Assembly: GCA_030037185.1 (NCBI GenBank) | Contig: JASHRR010001450.1 | Span: forward strand, 1-20,240 | Direction of reading: 5' to 3' | Length of the DNA: 20,240 nucleotides | DNA from: Xanthobacteraceae bacterium | GTDB taxonomy: Bacteria; Pseudomonadota; Alphaproteobacteria; Rhizobiales; Xanthobacteraceae | In this document: in pieces, positions 7,111 to 13,879 of the stretch | How positions within the stretch are numbered: position 1 is the first letter of the stretch | How the letters are laid out: every line of letters begins with the position of its first letter | Translations under genes and position numbers: made by a program | Notes under the pieces: model-generated | Told to the model about the DNA's origin: nothing | The model's database searches: none | The model's input: only the letters and a program-made list of their open reading frames with translations

Positions 7111-7625
7111 AGGATGGTACTCAGCGCGCCGTCAAGCAGCATCGACTGGTCGAGGCGCACCAGCCTCCGCGCCAACCGCCACCCGGCATCACTCCGGCGC
7201 AGCACGTCCTGCCGTTCCGCGACGTAGAAGCCGCCTTTCGGAATGTTGCGGCGGGAACGGTAGGCGAGAACGTAAGACGTCGCCGCAAATTCTTGGGGCG
7301 CGGCGCCGGAAAAGGCTTCGATATTCGATACGAAACGGCGGGTGAGGGACGGAGGATTTTCGGCCCGCGTTAGCCGCGGATTGGAGATCTGATCTATCCG
7401 CGATTTGAGGCCGACTAGGTACTCCTCGATGATCGCATAGTCCGTCGCGTCGGCGCCGGCGTCGCGCACAACCCTCGCCATTACACGATAGTGGATGTCC
7501 TCATCCAGGAGGCCGAGCCAGTCGGCATATTGCCGATTGTCCAACAGCGCCGCCTCCCGGAACAGAAAGCGCTGAATTTCGACAAAGGTGTCGTTGCCAA
7601 CTGGCTGCATCCGGGCGCCGCTCAT
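7107..7625 (-). CDS. Aromatic-ring-hydroxylating dioxygenase beta subunit
   Basis: 172 residues from ATG 7625, which overlaps the alpha-subunit stop as ATGA. The small subunit has the cone-shaped NTF2-like fold and mainly a structural role in the alpha3beta3 oxygenase. Recognisable blocks are IQRFLFREAALLDNRQYADW, LLDEDIHYRVMARV, TRRFVSNIEAF, SYVLAYRSR, and GFYVAERQDVLRRSDAGWRL with RRLVRLDQSML near the end, all in the usual order and at normal family length (about 160-190). A longer reading from 7673 would run 48 nt into the alpha gene and is unlikely. The presence of a beta subunit separates this enzyme from the homotrimeric phthalate 4,5-dioxygenase type (Pht3) and puts it nearer the NDO, benzoate or phthalate 3,4-dioxygenase types. 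Confidence 0.9.
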   Translation of the reverse strand: MSGARMQPVGNDTFVEIQRFLFREAALLDNRQYADWLGLLDEDIHYRVMARVVRDAGADATDYAIIEEYLVGLKSRIDQISNPRLTRAENPPSLTRRFVSNIEAFSGAAPQEFAATSYVLAYRSRRNIPKGGFYVAERQDVLRRSDAGWRLARRLVRLDQSMLLDGALSTIL

Positions 7626-8950
7626 CGCTTCACATCGGTGCTCGCGACGGCCCCTTGCATGCAGCGGTCCCATTGCCGCATGAACTCGAGTTGGGCTACC
7701 TCGGTGTCGGCGGGGCGAAAAATACGGCCCGGCCAGTTGTGATCCGTCTCAGGTGAATTGATATAGGGCAGCGCGGTGTGGAAGCTGTAGGGGAACTGTC
7801 GGGCAATCGGATTGTTGCTCGCGAAGGTGGCCGAGGCCCACAATTCCAAGTCGTCCTGCTCGAATACCCCGGCGGCGCCGAAATTGTGGCATCCGCTGCG
7901 AAGCACCGCGGCCTTGTACTCGCCCGATGCCTCGCGCTCCGCCATCACCCAGCTCAGAACCTCCATCTCGGTTCCGCTGACCGGTCGCCATAGCCGGAGA
8001 ATGACCGCTTTCTGTGCCGGCCCCACCTGGGTTTCGATGAACGAAAGGTTGGGAAAGATCGTGCCGACGATCACCCGTAGCCGGTCCAGTAGTGCAAACT
8101 GTTCCGCCGGCAGGGAGCCGCGGTAGATGTCCTGCATTTCCTCCGGATGCGTCTGGTAAGCCGCGGGCGGGAGCCCGGGAGCGAGGTATGTCAACGTGCA
8201 GCCGTGTCCGGCATCGGTGACGACCTGAAAGCTGTTCTCCGCTGCCGTAGTGAAGCCCGCCCGCGCGGCGCGCACCGGATCGAGCGTCAGTGGTCCCACG
8301 TGAGTGGTCAGGATGTGCTGGCTGTCGCCGACGAAGTTGAGGGCACCGATTTTCCAATTGGCCCTGGCTCGCCAGCGATGCGGCGGCGCTAGCACTTCCA
8401 TGCCGCGGGGTGAGCGCGCCAGAAACGGATCGATGTACCACGCGATCTCGCCGAGGTAGTCGCGCAGGGGCATCACATCGGAATTCCAACTCCCGAAGAT
8501 CAGGCCCCTGTAGCGTTCAAGCCGCGGCACGGTCACAAGGCCGAATTGCGAACGATCGAAACCCTTCGGAAGGTGGCGGTCGAAAGTCGTCGTGACCAGC
8601 CTGCCGTCCCGCGCATAGGTCCAGCCGTGATACGGACAGACGAAATTGCGGACATTGCCGGAGTCTGCCCGGCACACTTCAGATCCGCGATGGCGGCAGC
8701 TGTTGAGAAACGCGTTTATGCCGTCGTCGTCGCGGACCACCACTGTTGGCGCGCTGCCGAGGTTCCGGCAGACAAAATCGCCCGGTGCCGAAATCTCTGT
8801 CTCATGGGCGAGGAAGACCCAGCTGCGATCGAAGATGCGCTCGAGCTCAGTCCGAAAAATCTCGTCATTGACGAAGACGTCGCGGCTGACTAGACCGCGC
8901 TCCACATCGACCCAGTTCGGTGCTTCGGCGGCTGAGATCGGCGGAGCCAT
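7622..8950 (-). CDS. Aromatic-ring-hydroxylating dioxygenase alpha subunit (Rieske)
   Basis: 442 residues from ATG 8950 (AGG six bases upstream); a GTG at 8971 would add seven residues but falls inside a candidate operator. The N-terminal Rieske domain shows CRHRG (Cys85, His87) and CPYHGW (Cys105, His108), the 2Fe-2S ligands. The catalytic domain shows NFVGDSQHILTTH, giving the bridging Asp209 and iron ligands His212 and His217, with the third carboxylate ligand probably in EQDD (365-366). With the beta subunit it should insert O2 into an aromatic ring to give a cis-dihydrodiol. The usual Tyr in GDxYH is Gln here (Gln211). It is the first gene of the operon; no reductase gene is in the operon, so electrons must come from elsewhere, possibly via the Rieske ferredoxin at 13481-13879. 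Confidence 0.92.
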   Translation of the reverse strand: MAPPISAAEAPNWVDVERGLVSRDVFVNDEIFRTELERIFDRSWVFLAHETEISAPGDFVCRNLGSAPTVVVRDDDGINAFLNSCRHRGSEVCRADSGNVRNFVCPYHGWTYARDGRLVTTTFDRHLPKGFDRSQFGLVTVPRLERYRGLIFGSWNSDVMPLRDYLGEIAWYIDPFLARSPRGMEVLAPPHRWRARANWKIGALNFVGDSQHILTTHVGPLTLDPVRAARAGFTTAAENSFQVVTDAGHGCTLTYLAPGLPPAAYQTHPEEMQDIYRGSLPAEQFALLDRLRVIVGTIFPNLSFIETQVGPAQKAVILRLWRPVSGTEMEVLSWVMAEREASGEYKAAVLRSGCHNFGAAGVFEQDDLELWASATFASNNPIARQFPYSFHTALPYINSPETDHNWPGRIFRPADTEVAQLEFMRQWDRCMQGAVASTDVKR

Positions 8951-8959
8951 TACGGGCCT

Positions 8960-8971
8960 GTGAAATATCAC
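8960..8971. promoter_or_regulatory. Candidate operator GTGAAATATCAC before the dioxygenase operon
   Basis: A near-palindrome (GTGA-N4-TCAC) lies 10-21 bp upstream of the alpha-subunit ATG in the 172-bp gap to the divergent GntR gene. The same 12-mer with one change (GTGAAACATCAC) occurs in the other divergent promoter region at 15434-15445. A repressor of the GntR family encoded next door is the likely ligand (inference). Its position would block transcription or initiation of the oxygenase operon. Confidence 0.45.
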
Positions 8972-9122
8972 TGATGCTTCAAGCTACGCGATCCGCGGGC
9001 CTCGTGCAAGTTGCCGCCCGGTCGGGGGCGCGCGAGGCGCCCTCTTCTTCCGGTTCCCGCCCGCGATCGGTTAGTACTGGTGCCCGGAGCGACAGAGTCG
9101 ACAAGCCTCCATCGAACATGTG

Positions 9123-9815
9123 ATGAAACCCGTGGCGCCGCCGAAGAACCTCGATAGCCGCATCACGCGCGCCCCCGCGATGCATCCCGCCTCCCTGCGG
9201 GGGGAGGCATACGAGGCTATCAAGCTGCGCATCATCACCTGCGCGTTGAAGCCGGGCGAGTACCTCAATGAGCTGCAGCTTTCCGCCGCGCTTGCAATCG
9301 GCCGCACTCCCGTCCATCAGGCGCTCGAGCGCCTGACGCTGGAGGGGATGGTCGACATCATACCGCGCCGGGGCGCGATGGTTAGGCCGTTTCGCCTCAA
9401 CGAGGTCCTGCAGATCGCCGAGGCCCGGATCGTCAACGAAATCCACTGCGCGAGGCTCGCGGCGGAGCGTGCAAGCAACCTCAACATCTCGGCGCTCGAA
9501 GACACTCTCGCCCAGACGAGGCACTGGGTGTCGCTGCGCAATGTCGAGAAACTGGTGCTTCTCGATCGCGCATTTCACGGCGAGCTTGCGAGCGCAGCCC
9601 ACAACGACGCTCTCGCCCAGCTGCTGCGGGGCCTGCACGAGCGCTCGTTGCGATTCTGGTTGGTCTCTCACGGCGCGCCGAACCAGCACGACCACATCCG
9701 CCGGCAGCACGAAGCCATCCTTGCTGCCGTGCGCAAGCGCGATCCTGAGGCGGCCGAGGCCGCCATGCGCGCCCATATGGAGTCGCTTCAGCGAAACATC
9801 GCCGCGCTGTTGTGA
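9123..9815 (+). CDS. GntR-family regulator, FCD (FadR) subfamily
   Basis: About 230 residues. An N-terminal winged helix (AYEAIKLRIITCALKPGEYL, then GRTPVHQALERLTLEGMVDI, IPRRG) is followed by an all-helical FCD effector domain with the metal-coordinating pattern Asp/His in LLDRAFHGEL, His in QHEAIL and His in MRAHMESL. Such proteins bind operator DNA as dimers and are released by carboxylate ligands, often catabolic substrates. It is divergent from the dioxygenase operon and convergent with a paralogue 61 bp away. The start is uncertain: GTG 9120 and ATG 9123 are adjacent, and ATG 9180 (MHPASLRGEAYEAIK) would still keep the whole DNA-binding domain; no ribosome site decides it. Confidence 0.9.
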   Translation: MKPVAPPKNLDSRITRAPAMHPASLRGEAYEAIKLRIITCALKPGEYLNELQLSAALAIGRTPVHQALERLTLEGMVDIIPRRGAMVRPFRLNEVLQIAEARIVNEIHCARLAAERASNLNISALEDTLAQTRHWVSLRNVEKLVLLDRAFHGELASAAHNDALAQLLRGLHERSLRFWLVSHGAPNQHDHIRRQHEAILAAVRKRDPEAAEAAMRAHMESLQRNIAALL

Positions 9816-9876
9816 CGGATTGGGCGCAGCAGCCTGCAATCAATGCAAAAGCGAGCGCGCCCTGATGCGGCATGCG

Positions 9877-10578
9877 CTACAGCTGGCGCGCGACGCTCTT
9901 ACGGAACGCTTCCACATGGGCGCGCATGGCAACGACCGCGCCGTTCGCATCGTGATTTCGTACGGCCGTCAGGATCGCCTCGTGCTGCTCTTGGAAGCTG
10001 TTGTGGTGGTCCGGCGTGGTGAAGGAAATGTACCAGAACCGCAGCGAACGCTCGTTGAGCTTGCGAATGAGTTCGGCAAGTTCGTTGTTCTTCGTCGCCT
10101 GCCCCAACGCGAGATGAAAATCGCGGTCGAGCATCATCATCAACTGGATGTTGCGGTCCAAGATCGCCTTGCGGGCCCGGCCGACTACTGTCTCGAGCGC
10201 CTTGATATCGGCGTCGTCGGCGCGCTCCGCCGCGAGCTGCGCGCAATAGGCTTCGTTCACGAGGCGCACATCGACCATCTGGAGGACGTCGCTCAGGATC
10301 ACCGGCTTGACGATCACCCCTTTGCGCGGGATGACGTCGACCATCTCCTCCAGCATCAGGCGATCGAGCGCCTGATGGACCGGCGTCCGTCCGAAACCGA
10401 GAAGTGCGGCAACCGAGGCCTCGTTGATGCACTCGCCGGGCTTGAACTTGCAGGTGATGATCTGGTGCTTGATCGCCTCGTATGCCGCGTCCCGCAAGGA
10501 TTGCCGCGGCTGCCGGCCCCGCGGGGCGAGCACGCGGCGTCCGCGCAATGGAGTCCTGTGTTTCAGGGCCGATTTCAT
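9877..10578 (-). CDS. Second GntR-family regulator, FCD subfamily, paralogue of its neighbour
   Basis: 233 residues from ATG 10578 (GAGG about 10 nt upstream). It has the winged helix AYEAIKHQIITCKFKPGECI, GRTPVHQALDRLMLEEMVDV and IPRKG, and an FCD domain with LMMMLDRDFHLAL, QHEAIL and MRAHVEAFRK. It shares long blocks with the regulator at 9123-9815 (AYEAIK, IITC, KPGE, GRTPVHQAL, HERSLRFW-like NERSLRFW), so the two are paralogues in tail-to-tail order. It is the last gene on the strand carrying the ABC importer, 106 bp after the ATPase gene, so it may be cotranscribed with the transporter or use its own promoter. The N-terminal 25 residues are basic and Arg/Pro-rich. It probably senses a related metabolite and controls region 3 or both operons (inference). 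Confidence 0.9.
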   Translation of the reverse strand: MKSALKHRTPLRGRRVLAPRGRQPRQSLRDAAYEAIKHQIITCKFKPGECINEASVAALLGFGRTPVHQALDRLMLEEMVDVIPRKGVIVKPVILSDVLQMVDVRLVNEAYCAQLAAERADDADIKALETVVGRARKAILDRNIQLMMMLDRDFHLALGQATKNNELAELIRKLNERSLRFWYISFTTPDHHNSFQEQHEAILTAVRNHDANGAVVAMRAHVEAFRKSVARQL

Positions 10579-10618
10579 GTGACGAAGACCTCATCTACCC
10601 GCAGGAAAACGAGCAGTC

Positions 10619-10630
10619 CTGGTATGTCAC
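10619..10630. promoter_or_regulatory. Weak operator-like site upstream of the second GntR gene
   Basis: CTGGTATGTCAC, read on the minus strand as GTGACATACCAG, agrees with GTGAAATATCAC at 9 of 12 positions and lies 41-52 bp upstream of ATG 10578. It could be an autoregulatory site, but with three mismatches it is only suggestive. Confidence 0.2.
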
Positions 10631-10684
10631 GGGCGTTGCCCGAGTCAATCGAACGCGCCTCGTCGCATGCGGCGCCGCATCGCA

Positions 10685-11527
10685 TCACTCTCTGCCTCGG
10701 GCGCCGATGTCGATCTCCGACTTGAAATGCTGCCACAAGGTCGCATAGGCCTCGTCGAAGCCAGGTTGGAGGTAGATTTCGAAAACGTTGCGCGGGCGCG
10801 ACAGCGGCACGCTGTAGATTTCCTTGATGCGCCCGGGTCGCCGGGTCATGACGACGATCTGATCGGATAGGGTAATGGCCTCGACGAGATCGTGCGTTAT
10901 GAACAGCATGGTGGTTCGCTTTTCGCGCCACAGCTCGAGCAACTCGTGGTGCAGCCCCATTCGGGTCTGGGCATCGAGGGCGCCGAAGGGTTCGTCGAGC
11001 AGCACGATCGCGGGCTCGTAGACCAGCGTCCTCACGATCGAGACGCGCTTCTGCATGCCGCCGGAGAGCTGCGACGGGTAGTGATGTTCGAAGCCTTGAA
11101 GGCCGACGAGCCGCAGCCAATCGAGGGCCTTCTGGCGTCGCTCCGCCACGGCAACGCCCCGGACCGCCAGCGGGAACTCCACATTGCCGAGTGCCGTCAG
11201 CCACGGAAACAGATTGCTGTCCTGAGTGACGTAGCCGACCCCGGTGTTGAGGGCGTTGACGACAGCGCCATTGTAAAGCACCCGCCCGCCCGATGCGGCG
11301 GTCAGCCCTGATGCAAGGCGAAGCAATGTCGTCTTGCCGCATCCAGACGGCCCGACCACCGTCGTGATCTTGCCGGGCGGGACGTCGAAGCTGACGCGAT
11401 CGACGGCGAGGACCTCGCTGTCCGTGCCTGCGAACACGACTTGGACATCCTCGAAGCGAATCGCCGGCCAAACCGGTGGATCGCCCAACGCCCGGATCGC
11501 GCGCGCCTCGTGTCGTTGCAGCTGCAT
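10685..11527 (-). CDS. ABC transporter ATPase, NitT/TauT (SsuB-like) family
   Basis: 280 residues from ATG 11527, which has GGGAA about five bases upstream; a GTG at 11539 is the alternative. All nucleotide-binding motifs are intact: Walker A GPSGCGKTT (59-67), Q-loop Gln102 in YVTQDSNLFPW, signature LSGGM (154-158), Walker B IVLLDEP (174-180), D-loop GALD and switch His212 in FITHD. The FPWLTALGNVEFPL stretch is typical of sulfonate/taurine/nitrate-type importers. It starts 15 bp after the binding-protein stop and energises the importer formed with the permease at 12628-13464. Substrate not predictable from the ATPase. Confidence 0.93.
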   Translation of the reverse strand: MQLQRHEARAIRALGDPPVWPAIRFEDVQVVFAGTDSEVLAVDRVSFDVPPGKITTVVGPSGCGKTTLLRLASGLTAASGGRVLYNGAVVNALNTGVGYVTQDSNLFPWLTALGNVEFPLAVRGVAVAERRQKALDWLRLVGLQGFEHHYPSQLSGGMQKRVSIVRTLVYEPAIVLLDEPFGALDAQTRMGLHHELLELWREKRTTMLFITHDLVEAITLSDQIVVMTRRPGRIKEIYSVPLSRPRNVFEIYLQPGFDEAYATLWQHFKSEIDIGARGRE

Positions 11528-11542
11528 CGTTTCCCGCACGGG

Positions 11543-12580
11543 CTAGGCGATGAATCGGTTGGTCCACATCTCGCCTTCCTGCGCCGGCAAAGGCGAAGCG
11601 ATCATCTTGGCCTCCAGCGACACAGCGATGTTGTTCTCCCACATCTTCCGGGTCATGCGACACCCGCTCGGATAGCTGTCCTGATCACGCTCCAGGGCGC
11701 GTTCGATCGCCCTCGCGGGGACGCTTGCGAACTGCCGCTTGAGCACGTCCACCACCTCGCCGAATTTGGTGTGGAACATGTCGTTGGCCTCAGCGAGGGC
11801 ACGGGCGATGCCGCGCACGACGTCGGGCTGCTCGTTGGCGAAAGCCGGGGTGACCAGGGCGACTGTGTAGGGGAACTCCCGAAAGATCGGCACCTCGCGG
11901 GCGCAGTTGAGGAACAGCGTACCGAAGCCCTCCATATCGATCTGATCGGCCTCTGGGGCATCGCCGACCGTGACGTCCACCTGGTGGGTTCGCAACGCCG
12001 CCATGCGTGCGGCACCGAATCCGACCGCCAGGATCTTCATGTCACGCTCAGGGTCGATCCCATTGGTGCGGGCGAGGTAGCGCGTATATTGTGCCGGACC
12101 ACCGCCGATCGTGGATGCTCCGACGCGCGCGCCCTTGAACGCCCTGAGCTTGTCGGCGAGCGGGCTCTGAGGCGAGACACCAAGGCGCGCCATCCAGTCG
12201 TTGCGCGCCGTGAATTGCATGGCGAGCGAGCCGGTGAAAGCGCCGATGGCAAGCGTCTTGATTCCCCGCTCCCAGCCGACGATCGGGTCCGTCGAGGCAA
12301 CGCCGGCAAAATTCGCCTCGCGATTGGTCAGGGCCGCCATGGAGAGCGGCCCGCCCTGCACCTGCTTGAGTTCAGCGCCGACGCCGTGCTTGGCCCACAG
12401 GCCCATGCGATCGGCAAGAAAGATCGCCGAAAATGACAGGCCCGGCGCCGCATAGACACCTCTTACGCTCGCCACCCCGCGCGGTTGTGCGCGCGCGGCG
12501 ACAAAAGCGAGGGGCGCCGCAGCACCGATCGTGCCGATTGCGGCACCAAGTCCCTGCACGATCTTGCGCCGTCCAATCAT
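11543..12580 (-). CDS. ABC transporter substrate-binding protein, NMT1/SsuA-like, Tat-type signal
   Basis: 345 residues. The N-terminus MIGRRKIVQGLGAAIG followed by a hydrophobic stretch ending AARAQP looks like a twin-arginine signal, so the protein would fold before export to the periplasm. The mature part has the NMT1-like pattern: AIFLADRMGLWAKHGVGAEL, then GGPLSMAALTNREANFAG, LRAFKGARVGASTIGGGPAQ, VDVTVGDAPEAD and a C-terminal helix-rich lobe. This family binds sulfonates, nitrate, pyrimidines, aromatic acids and other small anions. A GGGGG-containing ribosome site precedes ATG 12580. It follows the permease after 47 bp. In the island context an aromatic or amide ligand is likely (inference). 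Confidence 0.88.
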   Translation of the reverse strand: MIGRRKIVQGLGAAIGTIGAAAPLAFVAARAQPRGVASVRGVYAAPGLSFSAIFLADRMGLWAKHGVGAELKQVQGGPLSMAALTNREANFAGVASTDPIVGWERGIKTLAIGAFTGSLAMQFTARNDWMARLGVSPQSPLADKLRAFKGARVGASTIGGGPAQYTRYLARTNGIDPERDMKILAVGFGAARMAALRTHQVDVTVGDAPEADQIDMEGFGTLFLNCAREVPIFREFPYTVALVTPAFANEQPDVVRGIARALAEANDMFHTKFGEVVDVLKRQFASVPARAIERALERDQDSYPSGCRMTRKMWENNIAVSLEAKMIASPLPAQEGEMWTNRFIA

Positions 12581-12627
12581 GTCGCGGCCCCCAGATTCAG
12601 GGCACCGGCGTTTGCGCCGATGAGGCC

Positions 12628-13464
12628 CTAGAGTTGCACGGTTTGGATCCCGGCCTTGCGCCAGCGGATCACTTTTGCCTCAATCGCATTGAGGATGAAG
12701 TTTGCAAGAAACACGATGGCGACAAGGATGATGATGCCTGCGAACAGCGCCGGAGCGTCGTAGGTCTGGGAGGCGTAGAGGATGAAGTAGCCGAGACCTT
12801 CATTCGATCCGATGTACTCGCCGATGACGGCGCCGATGACGGCGTAGGGGACTGCCGTCTTCAGCCCAAGGAAGATCTGCTGCGCCGACGCCGGCAGGAT
12901 CACGCGGAGCGTAGCCTGCGGCCACGACGCGCCCATCAGGCGCGCGAGCCGGACCAGCTCTTCATTGAGCGACAACAGGCCGGAATAAGTGTTGAAGAAT
13001 ACCAGAAAGAAGCTCGCCAGGAACACGACTGCGATCTTCGAGGCGATGCCGAGGCCGAGCCAGACGACGAAGACCGGCGCCAGCGCGATCTTGGGGATGC
13101 TGTAGAGGCCCATGATGTAGGGCTGAAGCGTGGCGGAAAGAAACGCCGAACGACCAAGCACGAATCCCAATGCCAGCCCGAACGATGCGCCGAGCGCATA
13201 ACCGACACCGATCTCCGTCAGCGTGACGGCGATGTGCCGGTAGATTTCGTTGCCACCGAGAAGCTCGACCAGCTTCGCGGCGACGAGGGTTGGCCGGCTG
13301 AAATACGGCAGCGCCTCGTCGGACACCCCAAGCTGCCAGAACGCCAGGATGGCGACGAGTATGCTGATCTGTGCAAGCAGAATCGCGATGCCCGCCCGGG
13401 TTCGCCGCGTCGAACCGGCGGTTCCGGAACCTGTCCTGCTCGATCGAGCCTCGGCGGTGACCAT
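12628..13464 (-). CDS. ABC transporter permease, NitT/TauT (SsuC-like) family
   Basis: 278 residues with about six membrane segments: ILLAQISILVAILAFWQL first, then ALGASFGLALGFVLG, the LYSIPKIALAPVFVVWLGLG region, AVVFLASFFLVFFNTY, the YAVIGAVIGEYI region and AGIIILVAIVFLANFIL. The cytoplasmic EAA-type coupling loop RLARLMGASWPQATLRVILP is present. The first 25 residues are a basic, Ser/Thr/Arg-rich cytoplasmic tail. ATG 13464 has AGGAG just upstream, 16 bp after the ferredoxin stop. It is the only permease in this operon, so it probably forms a homodimeric channel with the binding protein and ATPase downstream. Confidence 0.92.
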   Translation of the reverse strand: MVTAEARSSRTGSGTAGSTRRTRAGIAILLAQISILVAILAFWQLGVSDEALPYFSRPTLVAAKLVELLGGNEIYRHIAVTLTEIGVGYALGASFGLALGFVLGRSAFLSATLQPYIMGLYSIPKIALAPVFVVWLGLGIASKIAVVFLASFFLVFFNTYSGLLSLNEELVRLARLMGASWPQATLRVILPASAQQIFLGLKTAVPYAVIGAVIGEYIGSNEGLGYFILYASQTYDAPALFAGIIILVAIVFLANFILNAIEAKVIRWRKAGIQTVQL

Positions 13465-13480
13465 CGCTCCTCACGCGCGC

Positions 13481-13879
13481 TCAGTTCGCGGCGCGCCCAT
13501 AGAGGGCGCCGCCTTCTTCCTTGACCTCATAGATCCGCACGCGAAAGCCCGGGCAATTGACCCCTTTGCCGTCCGACAAGCGGAAAGTGAAGACGTGGAG
13601 AGGGCAGCGGATCATCGTGTCGTTGGCCACCAGCTCGGCGTTCATCATGGTCGCCTGCATATGCGGACAGCTGCGCTGCACTCCGCGAAATCCGGTCCTC
13701 GCGCGAAAGATGACGATGCTCTCGCCGGCGATGTTCGCTCGTGCCGGATACTTCGTCGTTTCGGGATGCAAGCCGCCCAGGAGCTGCCACGAACCGTGGG
13801 GCACCTGCGACGAATCTGCCGCATCCGCAACCGGGGCAGCCTCACCGGCGGGCCGGTCGAGCGTCGCTGACATGGTCAT
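13481..13879 (-). CDS. Rieske 2Fe-2S ferredoxin
   Basis: 132 residues from ATG 13879, which overlaps the amidohydrolase stop as ATGA; a second ATG six bases on is possible. The Rieske ligands are Cys71 and His73 in CPHMQA and Cys92 and His95 in CPLHVF, 18 residues apart. The fold matches small Rieske ferredoxins that carry single electrons to ring-hydroxylating oxygenases. A Pro/Ala-rich, probably flexible N-terminus of about 30 residues precedes the domain and there is no signal peptide. Its place between an amidohydrolase and an ABC permease is unusual; the only oxygenase in the window is the one at 7107-8950, so I infer that it feeds that enzyme, with the reductase encoded elsewhere. It might instead be a regulatory or accessory domain. 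Confidence 0.85.
   Translation of the reverse strand: MTMSATLDRPAGEAAPVADAADSSQVPHGSWQLLGGLHPETTKYPARANIAGESIVIFRARTGFRGVQRSCPHMQATMMNAELVANDTMIRCPLHVFTFRLSDGKGVNCPGFRVRIYEVKEEGGALYGRAAN

Noticed and set aside
5386..7227. Long plus-strand open frame of about 610 codons across the dehydrogenase and decarboxylase genes
   Set aside because: It is antisense to two genes with clear family motifs, shows no protein-family features, and is the kind of shadow frame common in GC-rich DNA.
9816..9876. Possible bidirectional terminator between the convergent GntR genes
   Set aside because: No stable GC hairpin followed by a T-tract on either strand could be found in the 61-bp gap.
9469..10725. Plus-strand open frame of about 420 codons spanning both GntR genes
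   Set aside because: It overlaps one regulator in a different frame and the other in antisense; both regulators have clear domains, and this frame has none.
12433..13524. Plus-strand open frame of about 360 codons opposite the permease
   Set aside because: Its product is very rich in Asp, Arg and Glu with no fold signature, as expected for the complement of a hydrophobic permease gene.
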